A DNA stretch of 64,000 nucleotides from the NCBI RefSeq assembly GCF_013522925.1, contig NZ_JAAMQU010000001.1, forward strand, positions 372,001 to 436,000. The letters run 5' to 3'. Source of the DNA: Pseudomonas japonica. GTDB taxonomy: Bacteria; Pseudomonadota; Gammaproteobacteria; Pseudomonadales; Pseudomonadaceae. Under the pieces are notes generated by a model, which did not search any database, was not told where the DNA came from, and saw only the letters and a list, made by a program, of their open reading frames with translations. A program made the position numbers and the translations under genes. Positions 36,412 to 45,117 of the stretch are shown in pieces (position 1 is the first letter of the stretch; the number at the start of each line of letters is the position of its first letter).

Positions 36412-37404
36412 ATGCTGCACAGTCACCTCACCACGCTAAACGCCGTATCGCTGATCCTGGATGCCTTCCGCGCCGAGGGCATCGGCACGCCAGCACTGCT
36501 CTCGGGAAGCGGTATCGAAGAAGCCGACCTGGCACGGCCCGACCTGCACATCACCACCGCACAGGAGATGCAGGTCTGCGCCAACGCCTATGGCCTGCGG
36601 GACAACATCGGGCTGGAGTTGGGAGCCCGAATGCACGTGTCATCCTACGGCATGCTGGGTTACGCCCTGCTACTAAGTGCCACTTTCGGTGACGCCCTGA
36701 CATTTGCGCTGCGCTACCCCGCGTTACTCGGAACGCTGTTCGAGTTACGCCTGGAGGAAGACGGTGACCTGGTGTGGCTGCGCGCCTCGAACTACACCGA
36801 CCGCCCCGCGCTGGCGATCTTCAACGCTGAACTGTGCATGGCCTCGCTACGGGTGATCTGCAATGACGTGCTCGGCCAACCGCTTCCCCTGAAAGAGGCC
36901 CGCTTCAGCCACGCCCTGCCCCACTACGCTGATGATTACCAGCAAGCGTTCAATTGCCCGCTACGCTTCGGGTGTACAGACAACGCCTTTGCTTTCGAAC
37001 GTGAATGGCTGGCCAAGCCTTTGCCCTTGGCCGACGCGGTTACCCACGGTGCCATGGCAGAGCGCTGTCGACGGCAGAATTCAGAATTTACCGGCCGCCA
37101 GGCCTGGCTGGGGCGCATCCGCCAGGCGCTTGCCCGGCAACTGCACGCGCCGCCTGGGCTGGAAGGGCTGGCACGGCAGATGAAGTGCTCAGGGCGCACG
37201 CTCCGCCGCCGCCTGCAGGATGTTGGCAGCAGTTACCAGGACCTGCTCGACGACCTGCGTTTCGAGCAGGCGAAACATCTGCTGGTAGAAGCGCGACTTC
37301 CCGTATACCGGATCGCAGAACAGTTAGGGTTCAGCGAAACCGCGAGCTTTCGCCACGCCTTCATCCGCTGGAGTGGCGTTTCTCCAAGTGCATTCCGCGC
37401 CTGA
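36412..37404 (+). CDS. AraC-family transcriptional regulator
   Basis: The 330-residue product has an N-terminal AraC-binding/arabinose-type ligand domain (about 1-190; GLELGARMHVSSYGMLGYAL is typical) and a C-terminal double helix-turn-helix AraC domain (about 230-330: GLARQMKCSGRTLRRRLQDV and YRIAEQLGFSETASFRHAFI). The ATG at 36412 has GGAGG upstream. It lies just before the acetylpolyamine amidohydrolase gene (about 145 bp) on the same strand, so it may control that operon. Confidence 0.92.
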   Translation: MLHSHLTTLNAVSLILDAFRAEGIGTPALLSGSGIEEADLARPDLHITTAQEMQVCANAYGLRDNIGLELGARMHVSSYGMLGYALLLSATFGDALTFALRYPALLGTLFELRLEEDGDLVWLRASNYTDRPALAIFNAELCMASLRVICNDVLGQPLPLKEARFSHALPHYADDYQQAFNCPLRFGCTDNAFAFEREWLAKPLPLADAVTHGAMAERCRRQNSEFTGRQAWLGRIRQALARQLHAPPGLEGLARQMKCSGRTLRRRLQDVGSSYQDLLDDLRFEQAKHLLVEARLPVYRIAEQLGFSETASFRHAFIRWSGVSPSAFRA

Positions 37405-37549
37405 ATGGTGCGCGCCGCCCTATGGAGGGGCGAAATATGGACACCCTCCGTGGCCACATTTATCCCCTTTTGGCCACTCCTGCCGTTCCCGCCGCCCTGC
37501 GCCCGGTTCAAGAATGGGGCACGGTAAACAGCCTGCGGAGAACAACAAT

Positions 37550-38593
37550 ATGCGTACTTACTATTCGGATGATCATCGTTTGCACCATGGTCGGTGTGAA
37601 CTGATCGACGGAAAGCTGATGCCCTGCTTCGAGATGCCTTCACGCGCCGACCACGTGCTGGCCCGTGTACAACATCAGCAGTTAGGCGAGGTACTGCCCC
37701 CCGAAGACTTCGGGATGGCACCGTTGCAGCGAATACACAGCGAAGCGTATCTCGCGTTCTTCAAAGGCGCCTGGGACCGGTGGGCCACAATGGGCGAGGA
37801 CGGCGACCTGCTGCCCTATACCTGGCCGGCGCGCACCCTGCGGCAGGTAAAACCCACCAGCCTGCACGGCGAGCTGGGGTACTACAGTTTCGATGGCGGC
37901 GCCCCCATTACCGCCGGTACCTGGCAGGCCGCCTATAGCGCCGCCCAAGTCGCCTTGAGTGGCGTCGCCGATATCCAACAAGGCGGCCATAGCGCGTTTT
38001 CGCTGTGCCGGCCGCCGGGGCACCATGCCGCCGCCGAGCTCATGGGCGGTTATTGCTACCTGAACAATGCGGCTATTGCTGCACAGGCGTTTCTGGATCA
38101 AGGCCGGGCGCGTGTGGCGATCCTCGATGTGGATTACCACCACGGCAACGGTACCCAATCCATTTTCTATGAGCGCAGCGATGTGCTGTTCGCATCGATC
38201 CATGGCGATCCAACAGCGGAATTTCCCTTCTTCCTCGGTTACGCCGACGAAACCGGGGAAGGCGCTGGCGAAGGGCTCAACTTCAACTACCCGTTGCCGG
38301 CTGGCAGCGGATGGAATGACTGGGCCGCTGCGCTGGATCAAGCCTGTGGAGAAATTGATGGCTATGACGCAGACGTAGTGGTGGTATCGCTCGGTGTAGA
38401 TACCTTCAAGGAAGACCCGATCTCTCAGTTCAAGCTCGATAGCCCTGACTATCTGTTGATGGGCGAGCGCATCGCCCGCCTGGGCAGGCCTACGCTGTTT
38501 GTGATGGAAGGCGGGTACGCCGTCGAGGAAATTGGCATCAACGCAGTGAACGTGCTGGAAGGTTTTGAACGCGCCATCAAGGAAGCTCGATAA
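37550..38593 (+). CDS. aphA: Acetylpolyamine amidohydrolase (histone-deacetylase family)
   Basis: The enzyme removes the acetyl group from acetylated polyamines (acetylputrescine, acetylcadaverine) using zinc. The 347-residue product has the family active site: RPPGHHAAAELMGGYCYLNN with the His-His pair, the zinc site VAILDVDYHHGNGTQSIFY, and SLGVDTFKEDPISQFKLD with the second Asp. Its stop overlaps the next gene's start by one base (TAATG). The ATG at 37550 is preceded by CGGAG. This gene pairs with the polyamine-binding protein that follows, as seen in P. putida and P. aeruginosa. Confidence 0.93.
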   Translation: MRTYYSDDHRLHHGRCELIDGKLMPCFEMPSRADHVLARVQHQQLGEVLPPEDFGMAPLQRIHSEAYLAFFKGAWDRWATMGEDGDLLPYTWPARTLRQVKPTSLHGELGYYSFDGGAPITAGTWQAAYSAAQVALSGVADIQQGGHSAFSLCRPPGHHAAAELMGGYCYLNNAAIAAQAFLDQGRARVAILDVDYHHGNGTQSIFYERSDVLFASIHGDPTAEFPFFLGYADETGEGAGEGLNFNYPLPAGSGWNDWAAALDQACGEIDGYDADVVVVSLGVDTFKEDPISQFKLDSPDYLLMGERIARLGRPTLFVMEGGYAVEEIGINAVNVLEGFERAIKEAR

Positions 38594-39693
38594 TGACCCC
38601 ATTCAAGCGACTGCTGTTGCCCGCGCTATGCGCCCTTGGCCTGATGAGCCAGGCCCAGGCCGATGAGCCTCGTACATTGAAGGTGTACAACTGGTTCGAT
38701 TACATCACCCCCGAAACGCTGACCAACTTCCAGAAAGACGCCAGTGTGAAACTGGTCTACGACATCTTCGACACCAACGAAGCGCTGGAAGCCAAGTTGC
38801 TGGCGGGCAAGTCCGGCTACGACTTGGTCGTTCCGTCCAATGTGTTCCTGGCCAAGCAGATCCAGGCAGGTGTATTCCAACCGCTGGATCGCTCGAAGTT
38901 GAGCAACTGGCAGCACCTGGACCCCAAGCTGATGAAGTTGCTCGAGGCCAATGACCCGGGCAATAAATACGCTGTGCCTTACATGTATGGAACGATCCTG
39001 ATCGGCTTCAACCCGGACAAGGTGAAGGCTGCACTGGGCGATAATGCGCCGGTGGATAGTTGGGACCTGGTGTTCAACGAAGCCAACCTCAAAAAGCTGC
39101 ATGGGTGCGGCGTTGCCTTCCTGGATTCCCCCTCCGAGATCATGCCGCTGGCCTTGCAGCACCTTGGCCTGGACCCCAACAGCAGCAAAGCGGAGGACTA
39201 CAAGAAGGCCGAGGCATTGATGGTGAAGCTCAAGCCTTACATCACCTATTTCCACTCCTCCAAGTACATGGCAGATATGGCGAACGGGGACATTTGCGTC
39301 GCCGTCGGCTACTCAGGCAGTTTTTCCCAAGCGGCCAACCGTGCCAAGGAAGCCAAGAACGGCGTAAAAGTGGACATGCGCCTGCCGAAGGAAGGTGCCC
39401 CTATCTGGTTCGACATGCTGGCAATACCGGCGGACGCCGCCAACCCCACAGACGCGCATGCCTTCATCAACTACTTGCTGCGCCCTGAAGTGATCGCACC
39501 GATCAGCGATTTCGTGGGCTATCCGAACCCCAACAAGGACGCCACAGACAAGGTTGACCCGGCCATCAGGGCCAACCCTAATCTCTACCCGACCGAGGAA
39601 GCGATGGCCAAGTTGTATACCCTCAAACCGATGGACCGAGAAGGCGAGCGCCTGCGTACGCGTTCCTGGACACGCATCAAATCGGGCAGTTGA
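38593..39693 (+). CDS. Polyamine-binding periplasmic protein (PotF/SpuD-like)
   Basis: The 366-residue product is the substrate-binding protein of a putrescine/spermidine ABC importer. It has a signal peptide (1-23, ending AQA-D) and family motifs LKVYNWFDYITPETLTNFQK and YDLVVPSNVFLAKQIQAGV, plus KLVYDIFDTNEALEAKLLAG. Permease and ATPase subunits are not next to it and must be encoded elsewhere, if present. The start overlaps the aphA stop by one base, so its synthesis is coupled to acetylpolyamine hydrolysis. Confidence 0.93.
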   Translation: MTPFKRLLLPALCALGLMSQAQADEPRTLKVYNWFDYITPETLTNFQKDASVKLVYDIFDTNEALEAKLLAGKSGYDLVVPSNVFLAKQIQAGVFQPLDRSKLSNWQHLDPKLMKLLEANDPGNKYAVPYMYGTILIGFNPDKVKAALGDNAPVDSWDLVFNEANLKKLHGCGVAFLDSPSEIMPLALQHLGLDPNSSKAEDYKKAEALMVKLKPYITYFHSSKYMADMANGDICVAVGYSGSFSQAANRAKEAKNGVKVDMRLPKEGAPIWFDMLAIPADAANPTDAHAFINYLLRPEVIAPISDFVGYPNPNKDATDKVDPAIRANPNLYPTEEAMAKLYTLKPMDREGERLRTRSWTRIKSGS

Positions 39694-39732
39694 TCGCTTT
39701 CTGGCGTGCCGCCCGAGCGCGGCAAGCCAGGG

Positions 39733-41274
39733 TTATATTCGCCAAGCTGTTTTCAGCCGGGACACCGCTGCGCGGATAGCGTGTTCATTGATACCTGCAA
39801 AACCCAGCACCAGCCCGGCGCGCTTATCCACAGGCGTGTCGGAGCTGGGCAACCAGTAGCTGGACAACGGCTGGATATCTACAGCCGCATCAGCTGCCAA
39901 CTGCACCAGTTCGGCTTCTCGATCAGCCGTGCTCACGTCCACTTTCACATGCAGCCCCGCGCTGACTGCCGGCATGGGGCTGCAGCCTGGAATACACGGG
40001 GGCCACGCGCTTAATAGCGCATTGCGTCGGCCAAGCGCTGCCTTGCGCATCCGGCGGATGTGCCTTTGAAAGTGCCCCCGGAGGATGAACTGCGTCATTA
40101 CCCACTGGCTAGCCACTTCGGAATGCCGGATATCCACGGCGCGACGCCTGGCGAATGCAAGCGCCAGCCCAGGAGGTAGAACAAGGTACCCCAGCCGTAG
40201 CGCGGGGAATGCGACCTTGCCGAATGTACCTACGTAAATGACCCTGCCGTCGGGGTCCAGCGCAGCCAACGGGGCCAAGGGTGCACCGCTGTAGCGATAC
40301 TCACCGTCATAATCGTCTTCAATGATCCAGCCGCCGGTTCGCCGCGCCCATTCCAGCAGCTGCAAGCGTCGCGGCAGGCTCATGGTCACTCCGGTCGGGT
40401 ACTGGTGGGCGGGAGTTACATAAGCCACTTTGCAGGGTGGCGCCTGGTTCAGCGCCTGCGCACTCAAACCCTCACTGTCCACATTAATACCTACGAGGTG
40501 TGCTCCGGCACTGGCTAGCGCATGGCCCGCTGCCCGGTAACCCGGGTTCTCCACCGCAGCGTAATCTCCTGGCTCCAGAAGCAGCTGTGCACAAAGGCTT
40601 ATCCCTTGCTGCGCTCCACAGGTGATTACTATCTGATCAGCAGTACAACTCAAGCCGCGGGAACTGCGTAGATAAGCAGCGACTCGGTCGCGCAGCGCCT
40701 CTTCCCCTGCGGGGTCTTGATAGGTGAAGGCACTGAGGTCGGGGTTGCGCCAAAAGGCGCTGTAAAGCTTGCCCCAAACCTCAAAAGGAAATAGGTCGAA
40801 TGCAGGAATGCCTACTTGAAACGCACGTGGCGGCCCCTTTTTTGGCATTGCCAGGCCATCGGCCAATGCCAAGGAAAATGCCGACGTAAGCGGTGCGCCA
40901 CTGGATGCAAATACAGTAGTTCCTGTGGATAAACCTGTGGTTAACCTAGGGGCATTTCCTGTTGATAACTCTGTGGATGAACGCGCTGGCGACGAACTGT
41001 TTTGCTTTGCCGTTGGGGTGACAGTCACATACGTGCCGTCACCCACGCGGGCTTCGGTGAACCCCTCAACCGTTAGCTGTTCATAGGCGCGCATTACAGT
41101 GTTTCGGGATAGCCCCAATACCCTTGCAAGGTCTCGGCTCGCCGGTAAGCGAACGCCACCGCTCAAACGCCCATCGAGCACTCGCTCACGCAGCTGCTCA
41201 TATAACTGGCGAACCAGGCCCTGACCTTTGATGAATTCAAGGCCGCAGGGATCGAAGGGTAAGGGAGAGTTCAC
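39733..41274 (-). CDS. MocR-family regulator (GntR HTH with aminotransferase domain)
   Basis: The 513-residue product has an N-terminal GntR winged helix (about 15-85; VRLPASRDLARVLGLSRNTV), an unusual Ser/Thr-rich linker (about 88-130, from 12-bp tandem repeats) and a C-terminal class I aminotransferase-like domain. PLP-domain motifs are IIEDDYDGEYRYSG and YVGTFGKVAFPALRLGYLV. The lysine is present, but the motif reads GTFGK where many relatives have GTFSK. MocR proteins usually sense PLP or an amino compound. It is divergent from a PaiB-like gene, a common MocR target arrangement. Confidence 0.93.
   Translation of the reverse strand: MNSPLPFDPCGLEFIKGQGLVRQLYEQLRERVLDGRLSGGVRLPASRDLARVLGLSRNTVMRAYEQLTVEGFTEARVGDGTYVTVTPTAKQNSSSPARSSTELSTGNAPRLTTGLSTGTTVFASSGAPLTSAFSLALADGLAMPKKGPPRAFQVGIPAFDLFPFEVWGKLYSAFWRNPDLSAFTYQDPAGEEALRDRVAAYLRSSRGLSCTADQIVITCGAQQGISLCAQLLLEPGDYAAVENPGYRAAGHALASAGAHLVGINVDSEGLSAQALNQAPPCKVAYVTPAHQYPTGVTMSLPRRLQLLEWARRTGGWIIEDDYDGEYRYSGAPLAPLAALDPDGRVIYVGTFGKVAFPALRLGYLVLPPGLALAFARRRAVDIRHSEVASQWVMTQFILRGHFQRHIRRMRKAALGRRNALLSAWPPCIPGCSPMPAVSAGLHVKVDVSTADREAELVQLAADAAVDIQPLSSYWLPSSDTPVDKRAGLVLGFAGINEHAIRAAVSRLKTAWRI
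39824..39832 (+). promoter_or_regulatory. Perfect DnaA-box 9-mer TTATCCACA
   Basis: This 9-mer inside the 3' end of the MocR gene matches the DnaA-box consensus exactly. Confidence 0.6.
40924..40980 (-). repeat. 12-bp tandem repeats carrying DnaA-box-like 9-mers
   Basis: On the plus strand TGTGGATAA (perfect reverse DnaA box, 40924), TGTGGTTAA (40936), TGTTGATAA (40960) and TGTGGATGA (40972) recur at multiples of 12 bp; the 40948 unit has decayed. In the protein they give the S/T-rich repeats of the MocR linker. Confidence 0.75.
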
Positions 41275-41367
41275 GTGGATTGGACCCTTGAATATTGCAG
41301 TTAATGGATCTTATAGCGGGCCAATAGGATACGTAGCATAGCGCATGTCCCTTCCGAGGAAACCGCC

Positions 41368-42024
41368 ATGTACAACCCTACTGCGTTCAGGGATTCAGAC
41401 GTAGACCGCTTGCTGGCGCAGATCAGTGACTGCGGCCTGGCGCTGCTGATTACCCACGGCAGCGAAGGCCTGCAAGCCAGCCATGTACCGCTGTTGCTCA
41501 AGCGCGAGGGGGATCAGGCCGTATTGCAAGGGCACTTGGCCAAAGCCAACCCGCAATGGCACGACCTCGCCGCAGGTACGCCTGCGCTCGTGGTGTTCAG
41601 CGGCCCGGATGCCTATGTAAGCCCGGGGTTCTATCCCAGCAAGGCAGATAACCCCAGCGTGGTGCCTACCTGGAATTACATCTCCGTGCAGGTACGCGGC
41701 ACGCCATTCATCTTCCATGACCCCGAACAGTTGCATGCCGTGGTTGAAGCGCTCACCCAGCGGCATGAGGCGCAGCGCGCCGAGCCTTGGTCGATCAGCG
41801 ATGCCCCCCCGGCTTACATCCAGAAGATGCTCACCGCTATCGTCGGCTTTTCCATTGCGATCGAGCACATTGAGGGCAAGCGAAAGCTCAGCCAGAACCG
41901 AAGCGCAGCCGACGTACAAGGGGTAAGAGACGCGCTGGCGGCCAGTACGCACTCGAGTGATCGAGCCCTGGCAAGCGCCATGGGCGCGTACCCTATCGTT
42001 CAACCAACAAGAGATACCCCATGA
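41368..42024 (+). CDS. FMN-binding PaiB-like protein
   Basis: The 218-residue product is a FMN-binding split-barrel protein of the PaiB family ('FMN-binding negative transcriptional regulator'). Family segments are YNPTAFRDSDVDRLLAQISD at the start, GFYPSKADNPSVVPTWNYIS, and the C-terminal IEHIEGKRKLSQNRSAADVQ. In Bacillus, PaiA is a polyamine acetyltransferase and PaiB is its neighbour; here an acetyltransferase gene overlaps the stop (ATGA at 42021). It is divergent from the MocR gene. The exact activity is unknown. Confidence 0.9.
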   Translation: MYNPTAFRDSDVDRLLAQISDCGLALLITHGSEGLQASHVPLLLKREGDQAVLQGHLAKANPQWHDLAAGTPALVVFSGPDAYVSPGFYPSKADNPSVVPTWNYISVQVRGTPFIFHDPEQLHAVVEALTQRHEAQRAEPWSISDAPPAYIQKMLTAIVGFSIAIEHIEGKRKLSQNRSAADVQGVRDALAASTHSSDRALASAMGAYPIVQPTRDTP

Positions 42025-42467
42025 AGGCTATTGAAATCCGCTCCGTTCAGGCACACGATCAAGGCCACTGGCTACCGCTGTGGAAGGCTTACCAGGCTTT
42101 CTATGGTGTGGACATTCCGCACGCCGTCACCGAAGTGACCTGGCAGCGGATACTTGAGCCAAATGAACCCATCAACGCAGCGCTCGCCTGGTGCGATGGG
42201 CAGGCGGTAGGCATGGTGCATTGGATCTTTCACCGCTCCTGCTGGACGATCGAGAACTCTTGCTACTTGCAGGATCTAATCGTCGACGAGAGCCAGCGCG
42301 GCCTTGGAGTTGGCCGCCAATTGATCGAGCACGTCTATGCCCAGGCCAGGGGCGCCGGCTGTACCAAGGTTCACTGGCTGACCCACGAAACCAACGCCAC
42401 CGCCATCGCCTTGTACGAACGTATCGCGGAGCGGCCGGGCTTTATTCAATTCCGCAAACCCCTTTAG
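42021..42467 (+). CDS. GNAT-family N-acetyltransferase
   Basis: The 148-residue product is a GNAT acetyltransferase, with the acetyl-CoA-binding motif VDESQRGLGVGRQLIEHVYA and the C-terminal HETNATAIALYERIAERPG. It has a single domain and no signal peptide. The 4-bp overlap with the PaiB-like gene indicates translational coupling. The substrate is unknown; a small amine such as a polyamine is suggested only by context. Confidence 0.9.
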   Translation: MKAIEIRSVQAHDQGHWLPLWKAYQAFYGVDIPHAVTEVTWQRILEPNEPINAALAWCDGQAVGMVHWIFHRSCWTIENSCYLQDLIVDESQRGLGVGRQLIEHVYAQARGAGCTKVHWLTHETNATAIALYERIAERPGFIQFRKPL

Positions 42468-42475
42468 GAGCCGTC

Positions 42476-43147
42476 ATGGTAACCCCCGCAATGATCTGGA
42501 AACCGGTGAAGGCACCGGTCGCTGAAACCATCGAAGGGGAATACATCCGCCTCGAAAAGTTGGTGCCCGCGCGCCACAGCGAAGACCTGTGGGAAGTGTT
42601 GCAGGGCCCCGAAGCCGACCCGCTGTTCTGGGACTTCCTCCCGTACGGCCCTTTCAATAACCGAGAAACCTTCGACATCTGGCTCGACGGCTATGCCATC
42701 AGCAACGATCCGCTGGGGTTCTGTGTGGTCGACAAGCACACAGGCAAGGCCGAGGGCGTATTGAGCCTGATGTCCATCGTCCCCGCCCATGGCCGTATCG
42801 AAATCGGCCATGTAGCGTTCGGCGCTCCCATGCAGCGCACCCCCAAGGGCACCGAAGCGATCTACCTGCTGGCGCGGCAAGTATTCGCCGCAGGGTACCG
42901 TCGGGTTGAATGGAAATGCGACAACCGCAACGAACGGTCGCGCCGCGCGGCTGCCCGCTTCGGGTTCACGCCAGAGGGAGTATTCCGCCAGCATATGGTG
43001 GTGAAGAACCACAACCGCGACACCGCCTGGTTCTCCATGCTGGACTCACAATGGCCCGCCGCTGAAGAGGCCTTCCGGGCCTGGCTGGCGCCGGAGAACT
43101 TCCAGGATGGCAAGCAGGTGAAAACCCTGGAAGCGCTGCGTGGGTAA
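42476..43147 (+). CDS. GNAT-family N-acetyltransferase (RimJ/RimL-like)
   Basis: The 223-residue product resembles RimJ/RimL-type acetyltransferases. Motifs are RIEIGHVAFGAPMQRTPKGT, VEWKCDNRNERSRRAAARFG and FTPEGVFRQHMVVKNHNRDT. TAGGAG precedes the ATG at 42476; an ATG at 42491 is also possible. It follows the other GNAT by 8 bp and is likely in the same operon. The substrate may be a protein N-terminus or a small amine; sequence does not decide. Confidence 0.9.
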   Translation: MVTPAMIWKPVKAPVAETIEGEYIRLEKLVPARHSEDLWEVLQGPEADPLFWDFLPYGPFNNRETFDIWLDGYAISNDPLGFCVVDKHTGKAEGVLSLMSIVPAHGRIEIGHVAFGAPMQRTPKGTEAIYLLARQVFAAGYRRVEWKCDNRNERSRRAAARFGFTPEGVFRQHMVVKNHNRDTAWFSMLDSQWPAAEEAFRAWLAPENFQDGKQVKTLEALRG

Positions 43148-43166
43148 AGCCTGGTAGACGGCTGAC

Positions 43167-43190
43167 AAAAAAAGGGGGCCGAAGCCCCCA
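43167..43190 (-). terminator. Rho-independent terminator after the pyruvate carboxylase operon
   Basis: On the minus strand GGGGGC pairs with GCCCCC across a TTCG tetraloop and is followed by seven T residues. It lies about 20 bp after the oadA-like stop. Confidence 0.95.
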
Positions 43191-43208
43191 GAGGTTAACC
43201 GTCTCGAT

Positions 43209-45017
43209 TCAGCCTTCGATCTCGATCAATACTTCGCCAGGGGTAACGCGATCACCCTTGGCGACATGAATGGTCTTTACCGTGCCGGCGATGGGCGCCT
43301 GAATTTCGGTTTCCATCTTCATGGCTTCAGTGATCATCACCGCTTGCCCCGCCTTCACCTGGTCGCCTTCCTTGACCAGTACCTCCACGATATTTCCCGG
43401 CATGGTGGTGGTTACATCGCCCGGGGCGCTGGCCTGTTTGCGCTTGCCGATGCCGCTACCGACGAACTCGTTGAGCGGCTCGAACACCACTTCCTCAGGC
43501 ATGCCATCAATGCTCAGGTAGAAGTGACGCTTGCCTTCAGCCTTCACGCCTACACCGGTGATGTCGACGCGGTAAGTTTCGCCATGCACATCGATGACGA
43601 ACTCGGTCGGTACACCCTCGCCCTGCACGGAAGCCACCGCGCCGGCTTCCGGCACGGGCAGGAGGGCTTCGGGTTTGAGGGTGCCGGCGTTGCGTTCCTC
43701 TAGGAACTTGCGGCCGATGTCCGGGAACATGGCGAAGGTGAGCACGTCTTCTTCACTCTGCGCTACCTCGCCGATATCACCGCGCAGCTTATCCATTTCA
43801 GGCTTGAGCAAGTCAGCGGGGCGAACGTCAATCACGTCTTCGCTGCCAATGGCCTGCCGGCGCAAGGTTTCACTGACAGTACCTGGCGCCTTGCCATAGC
43901 CCCCCTGAAGGTACAGCTTCACTTCATTGGTAATGGTTTTGTAGCGCTCTCCTGCCAGCACGTTGAAGAACGCCTGGGTACCTACGATCTGTGAGGTCGG
44001 GGTTACCAACGGAGGGAAACCCAGGTCTTCGCGAACCCGCGGGATTTCGGCCAACACCTCGTTCATGCGGTTGAGTGCGCCCTGCTCCTTGAGCTGGTTC
44101 GCCAGGTTGGAAATCATGCCGCCAGGCACCTGGTTCACTTGCACACGCGTATCCACCGAAGTGAATTCGCTTTCGAACTGGTGGTACTTCTTGCGCACGG
44201 CATAGAAATACAGGCCGATCTCCTGAAGCAGCTCCAGGTCCAGGCCGGTGTCGTATTCGGTGCCCTTCAGCGCGGCTACCATGGATTCGGTACCCGGATG
44301 GCTGGTACCCCAGGCAAGGCTCGAAATCGCGGTGTCGATATGGTCAGCGCCGTTTTCCACGGCCTTGAGCTGACACATCGCCGCCAGCCCGGCGGTGTCG
44401 TGGGAATGAATGAACACGGGCAGGCTTTGCTCGGCCTTCAATGCCCGTACCAGTTCACCCGTGGCGTGCGGGGTAAGCAGCCCGGCCATGTCCTTGATGG
44501 CGACGGAGTCGCACCCCATGGCTTCCATCTGTTTGGCCTGCTCCACGAACGCCTGCACCGTATGCACGGGGCTGGTGGTGTAGGCGATGGTGCCTTGGGC
44601 GTGTTTGCCAGCGCTTTTCACGGCCTCGATGGCAACGCGCAGGTTTCGAATGTCGTTCATCGCATCGAAGATACGGAATACGTCGATACCATTGCTGGCG
44701 GCGCGAGCGACGAAAGCTTGCACCACGTCGTCGCTGTAGTGGCGGTAGCCCAGCAGGTTCTGGCCGCGCAACAACATTTGCAGGCGCGTGTTAGGCAGGG
44801 CTGCGCGCAGCTGGCGCAGGCGCTCCCAAGGGTCTTCCTTGAGGAAGCGTACACAGGCGTCGAAGGTGGCACCACCCCAGACTTCCAGCGACCAGTACCC
44901 GACCTTGTCGAGTTTGTCGCAGATCGGCAGCATGTCTTCGGTACGCATGCGGGTAGCCAGCAGGGACTGATGAGCATCGCGTAGCACGGTGTCGGTAACG
45001 AAGATCTTCTTGGGCAT
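43209..45017 (-). CDS. oadA: Pyruvate carboxylase subunit B / oxaloacetate decarboxylase alpha-like
   Basis: The 602-residue product has an N-terminal carboxyltransferase domain (KKIFVTDTVLRDAHQSLLAT; metal-site IHSHDTAGLAAM) and a C-terminal biotinyl domain with the biotinylated lysine in ITEAMKMETEIQAPI. It transfers the carboxyl from biotin to pyruvate, forming oxaloacetate. Together with the biotin-carboxylase gene upstream it forms the two-subunit pyruvate carboxylase of pseudomonads; the name oadA is historical. AGGAG precedes the ATG at 45017. Confidence 0.93.
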   Translation of the reverse strand: MPKKIFVTDTVLRDAHQSLLATRMRTEDMLPICDKLDKVGYWSLEVWGGATFDACVRFLKEDPWERLRQLRAALPNTRLQMLLRGQNLLGYRHYSDDVVQAFVARAASNGIDVFRIFDAMNDIRNLRVAIEAVKSAGKHAQGTIAYTTSPVHTVQAFVEQAKQMEAMGCDSVAIKDMAGLLTPHATGELVRALKAEQSLPVFIHSHDTAGLAAMCQLKAVENGADHIDTAISSLAWGTSHPGTESMVAALKGTEYDTGLDLELLQEIGLYFYAVRKKYHQFESEFTSVDTRVQVNQVPGGMISNLANQLKEQGALNRMNEVLAEIPRVREDLGFPPLVTPTSQIVGTQAFFNVLAGERYKTITNEVKLYLQGGYGKAPGTVSETLRRQAIGSEDVIDVRPADLLKPEMDKLRGDIGEVAQSEEDVLTFAMFPDIGRKFLEERNAGTLKPEALLPVPEAGAVASVQGEGVPTEFVIDVHGETYRVDITGVGVKAEGKRHFYLSIDGMPEEVVFEPLNEFVGSGIGKRKQASAPGDVTTTMPGNIVEVLVKEGDQVKAGQAVMITEAMKMETEIQAPIAGTVKTIHVAKGDRVTPGEVLIEIEG

Positions 45018-45032
45018 CTCAAAAGCTCCTTG

Positions 45033-45063
45033 GGCCGCAAGCTTCAAGCCGTAAGCTGCAAGT
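45033..45063. repeat. Possible small Pseudomonas intergenic repeat
   Basis: The sequence around 45036-45062 (CGCAAGCTTCAAGCC then GTAAGCTGCAAG) resembles short AAGCTTGCAGCTTG-type dispersed repeats in Pseudomonas genomes. Only one copy is seen here, so its repeat status cannot be checked from the window. Confidence 0.35.
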
Positions 45064-45117
45064 GAAAGCCGATGTGCTCTGACTTGTAGCGTTAAACTTG
45101 CCGCTTGCCGCTACGAT

